DNA of 64,000 nt from Rhea pennata (GCF_028389875.1 NC_084702.1:41973053-42037052), one strand, 5' to 3'; positions 12,808 through 27,200 are shown, counted from the first letter of the stretch. Notes: generated by a model from the sequence alone, not told the origin. Program-made: numbers and translations.

Positions 12808-15800
12808 TTTTTTTTCAGCATTTTAAATTGCTGTTGTGTGGGAGTACAAAGGCTGAATTTTGCCATTAGTCATTTCCAGGGCAACAGACTGTGAGGATGT
12901 ATATTCAAGATTACAACTTCACCGTTGGATCAAGCAATAGCAACTAAATAGTGATGGCAAGCACTTACTTAAAAGCACCAGCAGTAAAAGTGAAAGGAAA
13001 ACATGGAATAGTTTGAATGTATTTTGTTTATTTAAAACTTGGGGCACAATGCTTTTATTGTGATAATACAGCATTTCATGATATGTAGTAGAGTAACAGA
13101 AAAGGAGAATGAGACCGGACCCATTCTGAAAGACAGGACAAGCACTGAAGGAGCATAGTTACATGTCCCTCCTTCTCAACTTCTCTGTCTCTCTTGGTCC
13201 ACCACCTCTTTAGTGTATCAGGAAATGAGAATGCCAGTTACTCCTGACAATACTGCAGGGATTAAGTGATATAGATATCTATTATGAAGTAGGCTTGATC
13301 CACTTAGTTTTTTACACACAGTCATTAACCATGTGTCAGGTGGTTAGATGAGAAGAGTGATGTAGTGAACACCTCCATAACCTGTAGTTAAATATTGGAC
13401 TTTGCTGCTTTGTTGAACTTTTTCCCCTTTTCTTTTCATACTCTTAGCTTTCAGATTTCCTTTTATCTCCCCAGGAATATAAAATTTCTTTTAAATTGTA
13501 GCACTTTGGCCTTGAACATGACCAAATGCAGATCAACACTTAATTTCGTATAGTTCAAGCAAAGAAAGGCTTGTACGTTCTTATTGACTGATTTGCAGAC
13601 CTGTACTAAATCAAAAGTGCCAGACATTGCCTAGATAAATGTAATGAATACCTAGACCAGTTCTCAGCTGAGATAGAAAAATATCCAATTAAATTAACAT
13701 AAAACATTTTAATCATATAAAAGGTACTCAAATGATTCACAATATTACAGTAGCAGTTCCTCAAGATCATCTCTGCATCCAGCCTTGGTGCAATATAATA
13801 TTACATGGTACTATAAATAAGTGTGATTGAATGTCACTCTTCAAATATCACCTTTGGCTATTCACTTCAGCAGTCACCAACTTTACCTCATTAAAGGCCT
13901 TGAATCAAAATTCTTCAGATTTGGTTCTATTGTGTCAATATTTTATAAGAAGATCAATTTGATTGATTTGGAATACTTTTCAAAGTATTTTCACAGTGAG
14001 TTTAGTTACTGCATGCTCTCTTTGAAGACAGTAATGCAAGTGCACTGTGTTAGACAACACAAAGCAAAATATGGTACTCTAAGGGACAGATTCTGTCATT
14101 TTACTTTCACAATTATTATAATGATATTCCTGTAGTAGGAAGGGCAATAGAACATGAGTACAGTGCCTTACTAGTACTGTGCCCTTAAAATAAATTGTAT
14201 TTTCACATTACCAATATAATAACAGTGCAAAATGAAGGGCACTTCTTTATGTGATATGAAAAGCTTAGTCTTCCTGTTGCTTCTAATATTGTCTGCATTT
14301 TAGGGACAATGAAGAGTACGTCAGATAAAAATCTTTCTTTTTTGACAGCTCGAGGTCAAATTTTAAAAGAGAAGGGAAACAAACAAAAATCAGCAAATAA
14401 TAAAAAGATATGACCAGGTCTTTACTTAGTAGCTAGCTCAGCATTAAGTTAGTGGCCTTCAAAATTATATATGGTCCTAAAATCAATAAAAGGTTGGGCA
14501 CAAAATCAGTTGGTGCCCTACAGACAAGAAAAAAATGACAGATTGGTTTAAAGTGGAGAAATACAATAGCAGCATAAAGCTGCTCATGATCAATTATCTG
14601 AACCTTTCATATTACATAGGCTGCAGGACTTGCCTGAATTAATGCCATATTTCCATTCATCACTAGATCTTTGGACTATAGTAACTTGTAGTCTCAATGC
14701 TGTTCCTCAATGCTGGGACGGGGTTTGATAAGCTGGGTTCTGCCTGGGTGAAATGGCCTTTCCAATCACATAAGGAGAAGTAAGCAGTGCTTCTTCCCCG
14801 ATTTCTCCAAGTTTCATTACATCTTCTCCAATCAGCATGAACAGGATGGGCAAGTGAAAAACCACTTTCGCTTTTCTCTGTTTCCTTCAGCTTTGTGTTT
14901 ATACTTCTGTGAGACACTTGCTGTCTTCTAGTAGGCATTATGAATTTGGCAGTCCCACTACACCACCTCGGTCAGTTGTGCCACAAATTTCCTGATCCCA
15001 CAACTGTTTTAAGAGTAGATGGTGAGCTTGCCTGTGCCAGCTGAGTTTGTCTTAGCTGAGCCCTCTGAGATGAAGTCTCGTCCATCAGTCCACAATACTA
15101 TTTCAAAAGGAATATACTCCAGCTGCTTGGATCCCAGCATGTTCCTTGAGATTCCCCTGTACAGGGTTTAGACAGGCAATAACCTTCATCAAAGCAACTT
15201 ACACTTGTACCTACTGGTCTGACAACTTGGGAGGTAATGCAGAGAATGATAAAGTGCAGCAGTGATCATTCTGCTTGCCGATGTGTCCCCTTCATTAAGC
15301 ACTGCTCCCTGCAAACTTTAATAGCAGCTCTTTTAAGTTTAATTCTAGATATGGAATTTTTGATCTATATTAAGCAGTGAAAGGCCAAGAGCCACATCTT
15401 CTTTCAGTACACACCAATATGCTTATGCACAGTTGTATTTTGAAGTTTACCAATTACCTGGGGTTTCATCCAGTGAGTATAGACCGTGGGGATTTTGAAT
15501 TTCTCTTGCTTTCTAATCAAAACAGCATGCACGCCAAGTCAAATGCTGAATGAAGTCATTGCATCAACTTTATTTGCTTTATCAGCCCAACTTGTAGTGT
15601 CAGTCAAATAACTATATCAAGTTGCCACGTGCAAGATAACAGTTTACCTCTTTGGCAGTGTTAATAGGCCTTGAAGTGAGTGTCAGTCATGTCTACTCTG
15701 GAAATCCATCAAGTGGCCAACCAATTAGAAGCAGGATCTTAAATCCTTTATTAGGCACAATCAGGTCAAGATGTGACCCAATTTTCAAACACAGAGAAAA

Positions 15801-16565
15801 ATCTTTGCCTTTAATGAAGTCAAGAGGGAGAATATGTGTTCACTGCCTTTACAAATCAAGTCACTGTGTAGGTGTGTGACTTCAGGCACTTTGCCTTTGG
15901 AAATGTTGGTTCCAGTGGTTACTTTGCTTGAGAAAATTGCTTTTTAATCTAATCAGCTGTTCCTGCATTGGCCTCTTAGCTGAGGAGTTTGTCCAGCTCT
16001 GTACAGTCCTTCAAGGAGAGGCTTATAGCAGCCCTTCCCATTATCTCCGGCAGTCCTGTCTCTCCGGCTTTAAAGACCTCTGTGCTTCATATGTCTCAAA
16101 GGCTCCCCTAGGAGTCATGGTAGGAATCTGGAAAGGGTCAGAGACACCATGGAAAAGTTCACAGTGACAGACTTCTACCCTTAATTGTTAGCTTGTGTTT
16201 CTCTGGCTTTGCCTTTGTTTTTAAAAATACAAGTTATGATTAATCTAGCCATTTACAAAACCACGGAATTGAAGGGAACCACAGCTTCATGGAGTCCACA
16301 GCCTGCTGCAGTGAACTTTTCAGCTGAGATCAGAAATCATTTTCCGTTACAAGTCTGATGTTCACACACCATCTTTTAAAAAATTCCCTTCTGCCTGCTT
16401 CTCATGGGCAGTCTCTGGCCAAAGATGCTTTTCCCCCAGAAAAGTTTGAAATTAATTTGACAAGATGTTTTGGAGATTTAGGACTTCGAAAGAAAGTAGT
16501 TTTTTCATCTGGGAGAAAGCTGAGTATTTTTAAAGTTGTTTTTTAAATGTGTTTTTCTTTATTAG

Positions 16566-16650
16566 GTCTTCATAAAAATAATAGCCAGTATAACTTTTAA
16601 ATTCTGGAGCCCTTCACTATGGACTCCGGAGACAATTATGATCTGAGAGT
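16566..16650 (+). other. Exon-like segment with ATG
   Basis: A good acceptor (T-rich tract ending TTATTAG at 16565) and a strong donor (GTAAGT at 16651) bracket 85 nt. An ATG at 16619-16621, with G at +4, opens a frame reading MDSGDNYDLR up to the donor. If joined to NREP exon 2, the frame would run to the TAA just ahead of the NREP start, making a short upstream ORF. It could be an alternative NREP 5' exon, a lncRNA exon or chance. I do not recognise the peptide. Confidence 0.22.
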
Positions 16651-16945
16651 GTAAGTTTTAGCAAAATGCAAATTTCTTGATGTGATCTTAGAGTGTTTAC
16701 AAAGTTGACAGAACACTTGTCAAACATGTTATCCGTGAGTGATAGAAAGGGGCCAAAGTAGGAAGTTTAACATCATCTAAGGCATTAATACATCCAACAT
16801 TTAACTTGAAATTTTCCTACTGCCTGTCAAATATTTTTTCACCATTCTAATCCTGTTTGTTTGCATTTCTGTCCATAACCTGCTCATAATTATTTTTTTT
16901 TAAAAGACAGAAAATCCTCTCAATTGTGTAATGTTTCTGTAGTGG

Positions 16946-16974
16946 CATATACTGAGCTCTGAGCTCAGTATATG
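16946..16974. repeat. Near-perfect 29-bp palindrome
   Basis: Two 14-bp arms, CATATACTGAGCTC and GAGCTCAGTATATG, are exact reverse complements around a single T. A second, outer pair (TGGCA at 16943-16947 and TGCCA at 16979-16983) lies outside them. No transposon inverted repeat or target-site duplication is evident. It could be a cruciform-forming site, a symmetric protein-binding site or chance. Confidence 0.8.
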
Positions 16975-19900
16975 AGCAGTGCCAGATAGAAAGCAACAAA
17001 ACTTCCATGAAAAGCATCTTGAAATGTATTATTACAAATTAATAGCAAGTAACCGTAGCCATCTGCGGAGGTACACTCTGACTGTCAGTGCAGCCACGCA
17101 GGTATACAGTGCTCTTCTCCCCTAGCCAGCAATAGCCTGCACATAGTTTCAGAACTTCTTTTGCAGCTGTGCACTTCAAGAGGAGGAAGCACCAGTGATT
17201 AAGTTTTAAGAAGAACTAACCACAATTATCCTTGATAAAAATACATGCAGTTAAAAATAAGTCATGAGACTGAAGGAAGCATCATATTGTATTTCTATGG
17301 CTATGTTACAGGAGTGGTCACAGTCTATCTGTCTCAGACTAAAAGCTCTGATAATGGCAAAGCAGGTGTGTAGGGAAGACTTCGGGGTCAGGGCAAGTGT
17401 GTGGGATATTCTTCCTGAGTAGCCTGCCAGGCTGCAACCATTTTTGAGTGTGGTAAGGTTATACACATGTAGCAACAGAACCCAGACTGTGGTGAGGATC
17501 TGGGGTCCCATCGAGCTGTGCTCTCTGAAAACAAATACAGTATCACTGAATTTGCTCCTACTGTTGTAGAATCTAATGAACATATAATGGCCTCTTCCAT
17601 CTCTGATAATACATTATATAGTCAAGTAAAAGAAAATATTCAGGAAAGAACATTTGGCAGATGCCAGGTGGGGTCATTACCTCTCCAGGACCAGAATCTC
17701 ATTTCCATTAAACACTGTAAAATATGGCTTAACTGAACAGTGAGGTCTGATCTGGTGAATTCAATGCTTCCTAAGCATTTTATTATTAGGAATTTCTTTC
17801 AGTTAAAAAGGCATCTTTTAATTTTCTTTATGATATGCTGGGATTGCCAACTCCCCAGCTTTACCAAAGTGGCAAAAAAGACAGAGTCCTGCAAACATAC
17901 AAGAAAAGGTCTTCAAAGAAGCAGCTTTGTCAACCATTTCAAAAGGGACTTTTAACTTTTCCTTTTAAATTTAATCTTTTAACTGCCTGGTTCTTTAGTT
18001 ACTGTTATGAAAAATACCAGCAAATAGAGAAGACCATTAAATGAATGGTATTGGAAGCTCACTCTCTCCAAAATCAATGGGAGATGTGTTACTGGTGAAC
18101 AGAGTCAGAACTCTTTCCTGTAGTGTAAAACAGTATGGCTTTAAGTGAAGTCCCAGATCTAACCTGCAGGCATTTGAAACAGGAAAAAACAAATACAATA
18201 ACAAAAACAAAAAACTATACAACAGTTTATGATAGAAAGCATAGTGCTCTGTTACCAGAAAAACAGGTAACAAACTGTGGGGCAATCAAGTTCTGACCAT
18301 CCCCTTCTGTAGTGAGGATATTGTAACTACTTACAGTTAAAGGGAAAATTTATTTTTGATTTTAGATCTATGAAACTAGCAAAAAAATCATTAATTCCGT
18401 ACACATTACTCTTACAATTTCAAGTTTTCTTGAAGCAAGGCTTGAAATACTCTAAAGGAAATGTTATGACCTATAATACAGGATTAAGGGGCCCTTGAGC
18501 TCTAGAAATATCACTTATTCTTTAGGTACTGTTCAGTATTTTGGCTGATTTTTCTTCCCTTTGTATATTCTCCAAGCATAGCTATTTATGTCTATGTCTG
18601 ACCCCAAATGGATTCCCATTTGTGATTACTTTTACAGATCCTGATTTCCTGGTCTGGCTACAGAAATGTCAGGGCTATTTGTTTTCTAATACAAAAACAA
18701 TGCTATTGTTGTAATACAGTATGTCCAGATCATAGACGCTTTCAGCATGATGGGCAGCGGTGACCCTTTCTGTGCCTAATGTAGAATGAAATTTTCTCTA
18801 TGGAATGTATTTACTCCCATTGTAGTTAGAAAAAAATCAAAATCCAGACATTTGAAAAGACATTTTGATTCAAATCAAGCCTCTGTCTTCTATTCCTGAT
18901 TTTGAAGAATTGGTGAAATGACAACAACTGATCCTCTGTTTCTGACTTCAGGTCAAACTGAAATTAATCTTAAGCTCAGCTTTATAGCTGAACTTGGGCT
19001 TATCCTAGTCAAGTGGTGACTAAGGAAACCTTACAGGTTCTAACCAAGTTACTGAAAATAATTGAACACACAGTCTATAATAGGAAAACTGTAATATGCA
19101 TTTTTAATTAAATGAATTCTCATGAATTTAAATGAAGCATACCGTGTTTATTTAATTGACTAGAATAGAAAGGCTCATCTCTGGAACCATTACTTGGAAC
19201 AGCATTTAATACGTTGTCTTCTGTGAGACCACTAGTGTGAATAAATGCTACTTACAAAAGTGAGGGTTACAGAGTTGGGTTTCAGCTTATATCTTTCATT
19301 AAATTGTGCAACTACATTGAATTTGTAAATGCACATATCAAAATGACATTCACAGAGTGTCAGTATAAGTTAGGAAAGGCCTTGTGTTAATGTGAACAAA
19401 GTACAGATAGGTGTTGTTCGAGATGCTGCTTCCTTTGGATTTTAGTTGTTTTTTTATCAACAACGGATCCCATGATCTGCATTTTAACTTTTCTTCTAAA
19501 GTTTGAAAATGTCTAAGACTTTCTCTGTTTCCCCGTTCTGCTCTAGATCCACCTGTCCAGGGAAAGCATGCTAATATTTCTTTGTCCTAGTTGGCACTAC
19601 TAACATTTGCCGGTCAGTCTTACTCAGAAATACATGTTCTAGTTCTGCTTTTCATGTTAAAGCACTTGAGCTTGTGATGAGGCAAAACCAAGCTGTAAAT
19701 TGTTATGCAAGTTTCTGAACCCTTCTTTCTTGTTCAAGTCATTGAAAGAAATACTTGCAATCACAGTACTATGGGAAATATTGCTTATTAGGCAATGAAA
19801 TAAATACCATATCATACTCCATTGACCTTCAGTTAATGATGTCTCTATACCATTCAGACACTAGAAGACCAGTGGTCACTCTGTCATATGGCAATGAAAG

Positions 19901-20256
19901 CTACGTGCTTTCAAGTGAGCATACACAAGATTCTTCTTCCAAACTGAAAAGATTCCATTCTCCCAGCATGCAGACATTACTTGCAATATTTTGGCAAACC
20001 TGTTGTACAACTGAAACATTTACTGATTTTACAGGACCACACAACCTCAAAGTCAAGTCAAGTTCTAAATAGTTAGTTATGCAATTCTTGATTAGTATTC
20101 AGAAATAAGTGTCTTCAAAATTTAATCCATTGGCTGTGAATATGTCCTTTGATCCACCAGGTTTTAGACTTTGGTTAGAAAATTTTTTTATGTATGTTGC
20201 TGATCACAAATAAGGAGAGCCAGAAGTAAAATGCATATGCTCCTTAAGGATATATA

Positions 20257-21262
20257 GAATAGAATCATAGAATCATAGAATCAGCGAGGTTGGAAGGGAC
20301 CTCTGGAGATCATCTAGTCCAACCTCCCTGCTCAGCAGGGTCACCTAGAACATAGTAGACAGGGTTGCATCCAGGTGGGCCTTGAAGATCTCCAGAGAAG
20401 GAGACTCCACAGCCTCCCTGGGCAACCTGTGCCAGTGCTCCGTCACTCTCACAGGGAAGAAATTCCCCCTCTCGCTCAGGCAGAACTGCCTGTGCTTCAG
20501 TTTCTGCCCATTGCCTCTTGTCCTGTCACATGGGACAACTGAGAAGTTTGTCCCCGTCCCCTTGACACCCTCCCTTCAGGTACTTGTACACATTGATAAG
20601 ATCCCCCCTCAGTCTGCTCTTCCCCAGGCTGAAGAGGCCCAGCTCTCGCAGCCGTTCCTCACAGGGCAGGTGCTCCAGCCCTCTGATCATCTTTGTAGCC
20701 CTACGCTGGGGGGCTCTTGTACTCTGTTGTACTGGGGAGCCCAGAATGGGACACAGTACTCGAGATGAGGCCTCCCCAGGGCTGAGGAGAGGGGCAGGAT
20801 CACCTCCCTCCACCTGCTGGCAACACTCTTCCTAATGCAGCCCTGGATATCATTGGCCTTCTTGGCCACAAGGGCACATTGCTGGCTCATGGTCAACTTG
20901 TCCTGCACCAGCACTCCCAGGTCCTTCTCTGCAGAGCTGCTCTCCAGCAGGTCAGCCCCAAGCCTGTACTGGTGCCTAGGGTTATTTTTCCCTAGATGCA
21001 GGACCCTGCACTTGACCTTGTTGAACCTGATGAGGTTCCTCTCTGCCCAGCTCTCCAGCCTGTCCAGGTCTCTCTGAATGGCAGCACAGCCCTCAGGTGT
21101 CTCAGCCACTCCTCCCAGCTTGGTATCATCAGCAAACTTGCTGAGGAGGCACTCCATCCCCTCATCCAGGTCGTTGATGAAGAAGTTGAACAGGATGGGA
21201 CCCAGTACTGACCCCTAGGGGACGCCACTAGCCACAAGCCTCCAGCTAGACTCCAAGCCATA
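20257..21262 (-). mobile_element. CR1 LINE, 5'-truncated, 1 kb
   Basis: This is a CR1 non-LTR retrotransposon on the minus strand. Its 3' end, at 20257-20285, carries the tandem octamer tail seen as TAGAATCATAGAATCATAG on the + strand. Translated on the minus strand it shows the C-terminal part of the reverse transcriptase ORF. The catalytic-site motif FADDTKLGG is near 21130. It is followed by the [12 protein letters not shown] and [24 protein letters not shown] segments, then [21 protein letters not shown] and [16 protein letters not shown] in another frame. The ORF is broken by a frameshift near 20690-20720 and the 5' half is absent, so the copy is dead. It is much better preserved than the fragment at 10908. 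Confidence 0.96.
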
Positions 21263-24200
21263 TAGACCAAGAGGTTCTATTAATGCTTTAATAAAAAAGT
21301 GTCAGCAGGTCCATGTTTTGTTACATGAATCATTAATCAACATAATGCTAAATTTCTGCATTTTGGGTCTGACGCTGCAGTAGATGGGAAACCCTAACTT
21401 CCTCTGAAATCAATGGCAACTGTGTTTGCAGATTAGGGCATGATTATTCAGTTTTACTCAAGCATGAGAATTAGGACATACTCAGTGGACTTGTCAAGTA
21501 GTAGATTTAAAACAAAACATGTTTTTCATATAGCACAAAACCAGATTTACTGCCACTACAGGAAGTAGTAAAACAGTAAAAGTACAAAGGGTTTATAAAA
21601 AAAGAAGAATTAGCAGATGAGTGGAGGATGGCCACATAATTAGTCATTAAATGTAACAGTCCCGACATAGCCAGCCCAATAAATGTCTATAGGGATCCTG
21701 CATGTGGAGTGCATCAGTCTTACACGTCCACCCTCTTTAACTTCCATGAACAGACACTGCTGGCCACTGCTGGAATCAGAACATTATAGGCATGCAGGGC
21801 TTTGGCCTCATGCAGTATAGCTATTCTTGTGGTAGCAAACACTGGTTGGCATATCCTCTTTATACCAGTTAATTCTCACATACCTTTTCACAAAATTACT
21901 AAAACTACAAAGCAGAAATTACATTTGGAGTTTCATAGAGCTTTCATTGCTTAACCTCATTTTTATAAGAGTCAGTCTGACATCTGCCATAATTTAAAAA
22001 TGACTCGGGCTGCTGGATTTAACCAGATCACAGAGGCAGTATGTTTCAGAGGAACATCTCCTGAATTAGGATCCAGGAAGAGCACACACCCGGGAAGAGC
22101 TCCAGGCAAACAAGCCATTATAGCTGTTTCTCTGCTGCTTATACCACTAGAGCAGTGCAGGACTTTACTTAAGTCTTAGACTCTTTCTGGGACTGTGGCT
22201 ACTCTTTTCCAAACACGACTGCAAATCTGGAAATCACAAAGTGCTGTTGACTGAAATGATTATAGTCCTAGTATCTTTCTCTTGCTTTCTCTAGCAGTTC
22301 TCTTTCATATTTACTATTGTTTTCTTGAGATACACTACCCTCACAGTCTCTCAAGACTGAAATTTGCCATACTCTGTCAGTTTTTCTTCTATCTGTATCT
22401 ACAAATCATGATCAAATCCTACTACTTCTTCCGTATTCTCAAATGATTTCTCTGTCTGTTCTATAGAAAAACATTTTATCCAAACATATAGCAACCCCCT
22501 AAATTTTCAGTTGATGCAGAATTTCACTTTAACTTTGATGTGCTTAATATTAGCAGTGTACTTAGTTGTATACATGTGGGTAGCTTCATGGAAGTTAAAT
22601 AGGCTGATCTAACTGTAGAGGCCTTGCCATGCTGAGTATTTATGATTTTCCTTCTTTTGGTGTATTCTTGAATACTCTTCTGCATATCTTGCTCTCAGGT
22701 ATTCAGTGTTAGTCATTATTGCACAGGAACTGCAATAGGTGAACCAATAATCTATTCTAGAAATGTCAGGAGCTTTAGTTTGTTAAAAGTGAACAAATTT
22801 GCTTAGCAGGATTTGTTTCCTAAGCTGATATGTAGTTCTTCCATCCAAACTGTACCCTGTTGGAGCATCAGCATTAAATCCTCAACATTTGGTTTGTTTA
22901 ATGACAAATTAATCTTAATTGAAAAGCTGCCAGATAACTCAGTTCCATTAGTTATTTATGTACAGCTCATTTTATTTAGTAATAAAAATAAATGAAAACA
23001 AAGTTCTCATAGATTTGGAGATAAAGAAGAAAAAAAAATCCTCTGAATCCAGCCCCCAGAAAACTAAAATGGAAATGGAGCCCATAGTTTATGTCTTCTG
23101 AAAAAGAAAAAGTGAGCTAATGGGTAGTCTTCCCCTCACACTTCAATTAAGTTGCCATAAAAACATCACGCACACGCTCTGACAAGTAGCTCATTACAAT
23201 GTCGTCCTCTTTATTGCTATGAAAAGCTGCTCAAGTTTTTAACTAGAGCAATGTATTTCCCCACTTTCTTCCTTAAACTAACTTATTGATGAATAGAAAT
23301 GAAGAGTAGAAAGTGCGCGAGAGGCAGAAGGCTCTGGAAGAGAGCAAAGCTGGCATTACATGCTGTGCCTTTATGCCTACATGGTGAGTTTCTGCTTTTA
23401 GAATACATCTGTGAAGGTGCTGCAGTGGTGCTGTCATTAAGGAAAGCTGCCTATTGACCAAAGCTGGAAAGCTATAACTACACTGAGGTTTGGATGGATT
23501 TCCCAAGAGCTGCATGCATGACCTGAATTCATGGCCAAAACTTTTCCTGCCTGCTTCCCCCAGCATCCCATATGCCACCCTCCCACCTTCTTATTTCAGA
23601 TGGTCCAGGCCAATTTATTACCTGTGCTAGCAGCTTTCCATGCATCCTGTTTCCCACTGTGTTACCTGTCAGGCTTGAACCAAACCCCTCTTTCCAGACC
23701 AGATTCTTGTTCATTTGCAGTGTTGCACACAATATTGGGATCAGATGGCTGAAGGATGAAAGTGAGAAGATGAGTGGGAATCATGGCCCGTAGCGTATGA
23801 TACAGCTTCTCTGCTTGCTGTCAGCACTGGGAAGGACCACTTGTGAGTGATTCTCTGGCAACTATTTTGTGCCTATTCATTGCAAGCTATGAAGTTTCCC
23901 AGCTGTTGATTTATAAACAGTAAACCTTCATTATATGTGTAACTTCTTCCTTTCAGCCACAAGAGCCTATTCTCTTCTCTCAGCTTTGACAGCCTATTTT
24001 AGACTATTTGTATAGTTATAATGCTTTGTAAATTGGGGTTTTACCTATTTTAGGGTTTATAAGGCAGGCCACAGAGAGAAATAAATGGAAAAAGAATGAA
24101 AGGACATGGGCACAGAAAGGCAGTAGATGGAACAAGCTCTTCACCTCCACCTAAAATTGACCACAGAACGAAACCAGATTGGTTTAGGTAACCACAGGGT

Positions 24201-27200
24201 ATAAAAACTAGGCTCAGGGTTAAATGTCTTCCTCCTGGAGACAAGGGGACTATTTGTTTATATGCCACATTTGTAATAATGAAATTATGTATTGGTGATT
24301 AGAGACAAAAGAGGGAAGTCTGGCATTGGACTTACAGGCTGAAATTTCCAGCTGCGAGTGAAAGAACATTTTCACTTCCTCACAACTTAGTAATCCTAAT
24401 GCTTTTTACTTCTTTACCAAATAAGTGATCAATATTTTTTTTTCTTTTGGTGTATTTCTTGATTAATATTTTCATTAAAGTGATTTTCAAAGATATTTTC
24501 AGTTCAGTGTAACTCTTTGCTTTGCTGGAATGTGTTTCTTAAGCTCTCTTGGTTTCCATGTCATTGTTTGGGGTCAACATCCTCTATATTAGTCCTTTGT
24601 CTTGCAAAGCTTGGAGCTGTGATTACATTTCCAGAACCAGGAGTGGCAAAACCTCTCCTAGTCCATGTCAGGGCTGGACCATCCTCTGCTCCCTCCTGCT
24701 CTTCTCCCATGCTCACAGGCTTTTGACCTCTTATTCCAGTTTTGCCTTTGTTTCCTATTTTCCACACAGAGCTGTTAATGGAAACTTGCTGATGGAAAGG
24801 AAGTTCAGGACATTATAGCCAAACTGAACAGTGCAGACTTTGAGCAGAACTTAGCAACTTAGCTATTCATAGGGAGCGTGCAGGTAGGACTTTACCGATA
24901 CGGGCAACTACAAACAGCACAGCAAACCAGTTTAAGGGGAAAGAGAGCAAGTCACTGGGAAGAAAGAGAAGACGTTAAGGGCTCAGGTCCAGCTGCAGGT
25001 CTGTGCCTGTATGCAGCCATTCTTGCTGGTTTGAATAAAAGGACATTCTCAGTAGGCTTTAGGATGTGGGCTGCAGGTAGGTGGATATGTGGAGAAAGGG
25101 TTATAGGAGTTACGCACATAGGGCTTGAGGCAGCAGGAGAGGGAGAAAGACACCAAAGGTTTAGCTGACGGCTTGTCATCTGTACGAGCTCATACCTCTC
25201 CTCCCACTTGGAACAGACACAACTTTCCAGGAAATCCCACATCCAATATGCTTTATACTGGCATGTTCAGTCCACTTCAACATTGTCCACTTAAGCTTCT
25301 TAAGGGTTTCATGAAGCTTACCATCAGTTATGTCCTTGGTATCTGGTTTCATCCCCCCCAGTGCTGAATCTCTCTGTAGTGAGTCTCTGGATCTTTACTA
25401 GCTAGGAAACATATTCCCCCAGGTCAGCAAATGTACCCACACCAAAGGAACCCACTGTTGTTATCTGAAACTGTGCAGTGAAAGGCTACTAGCTACACTA
25501 GGCCATCTAAAAAACTGTTATTTTGCAAAAAGGTTAGAAGAATTCACCTACACTATCTTGAGATAGAGTTTAAATATATAGCCTCTAATGTGATACAGGC
25601 CTAGTGTTTGATCAATGATGACCTGTGGAGGGGGCAGGAAAGAGAGCAGACACAAGCAGTAATAAGTATGTATTTCTGAGTGAGTGTTTTCATTTGTCTA
25701 ATAGAAACAATTGACCCAGTGTGCCTGAATTGCTTTCTCCAACTTGCTGCTGCATGTTTTGCATGCAATCATCCTGCAGCAAAAGGCAGGCTGCAAGAAA
25801 GTGGAAGATGACCAAAGCTGCTCGGGAGCTTGGGATCTGTGGCTAAACTCCTGAGAAAACCGCAGCTGCCACTCTGTGGGCTGGAACAGTTGAGGTGTCA
25901 GGTGGTGCCACTCAAGCTAGCTTGTCCACATCCTCCCGGGAAGCCCAGGGCCATGAGTGGGGGCAAGTCAAAGAGAGCAAACCTGTGGGTTGTGTGCACC
26001 ACTGTGCCTGCAGAGCTGTTGGCAAGGCTCTCAGGGACTGGCAGCGTGCCTGGAAAGCATACAAATGGTAAAAGAGGTGTAACTGAGGAGGGTGGGGAAG
26101 GATCCGAGCCAGCTGAGCAACTGCATGCTGTCAGGGGAGGTGGCTGCACTCTGCTAACTGGTGTCCAGCTGGTTGTGATCAAAGGGGAGAAGCCAGCCCG
26201 TCTCAGAGGCTGCGTGCGGGTTGGGGGGCTTCGCTCGGACTCCAGTGGGAAGGATTGGGCACAATCCATGCTCAGAAGACCTGACAGCAGGGAAGAAGAG
26301 GTCCGAGTATGTCCTGTGTCCAAATAGAAAGCGTAGAACATGGAGCTGAGCCTCCTTGTAAAGAGACATCAAAGACATCCATTTCTGAGCAGAGATATGG
26401 AAGGCAGCAAGAAAGAAAAGGTCTTCTAACCACATGTAGCTGTGTCAGAAGTCCAGTGACGTGTGCCAACTGAACAGTGCCAGCAAATGATACAAAATCC
26501 AGCTGAAAGAAGACTGGATCAAAGATATTCCTTAATTCTTTTTAAAAGAAATTTTATTCCAAGAAACAGAATATTATACTATGCAGCAACATGTCCTAAG
26601 TGGCTAATGACCTGATGATCCTACTGTACTAAAGCTAGAAATACTATCAGAGCTTATCAGAGATTTAAATATCTGGGGCTGAATGTACCCCCACCTTTCT
26701 CCCTTCCAGTGTCCTAATTTTCACTGAACTGAGAGGCCTGGAAAGCATTCCCAGTGACCTGGTAACTGGTCAGAAATGGGCAGAGGCATACTAACATGCT
26801 GATTCCACTCAATAAATGGAAATCCTATGTGGACCACTGAAACATGCACTGATATGGGGAAGTAAGTACAAGTGGATTTGACAGTATTAGTTGCTCTAAA
26901 CCTAGGCCTTAGGCTAATGTCCCATTAGCCTGCAACACATATGATTTCATACCATTTTAACCTCCTTGGCCTTAGGTGTTTTAACCTGAAGGAAGATACC
27001 TACACGTGGTGCAAGGTCACAGAAATGCAGTTTCTTCATACTTTTTTCTCTAGTCTTTTGTCATGTATCTCTGCATAGCGTTTTACTGCAGCAGCACTCT
27101 GCCTCTGTCTCCCCTTATCAACGTGCTGTGTCTGCGCTGCTGTTTCCCCGGGTGCCTTTGTAGTGGGAGTCTTTGTACAGCCTTTCGTGTCACCGCTGGG

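Larger units (their letters stand above)
11211..20256. other. Upstream non-coding stretch
   Basis: I recognise no gene in this AT-rich stretch. It contains a small 9-bp tandem repeat at 12780-12807, an exon-like segment at 16566-16650 and a near-perfect 29-bp palindrome at 16946-16974. Open frames, such as one of about 100 codons at 13827-14135 that lacks an ATG start, look like chance in low-GC DNA. Confidence 0.6.

Noticed and set aside
16258..16310. Possible third CR1 end (ACGGAATTGAAGGGAACCAC...)
   Set aside because: It has a loose resemblance to the CR1 3' end on the minus strand, but too few matched positions and no octamer tail.
25830..26341. Antisense pair of open frames, 165 and 147 codons
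   Set aside because: There is no recognisable domain and no ATG plus splice context that would choose one strand. Mildly GC-rich composition explains them.
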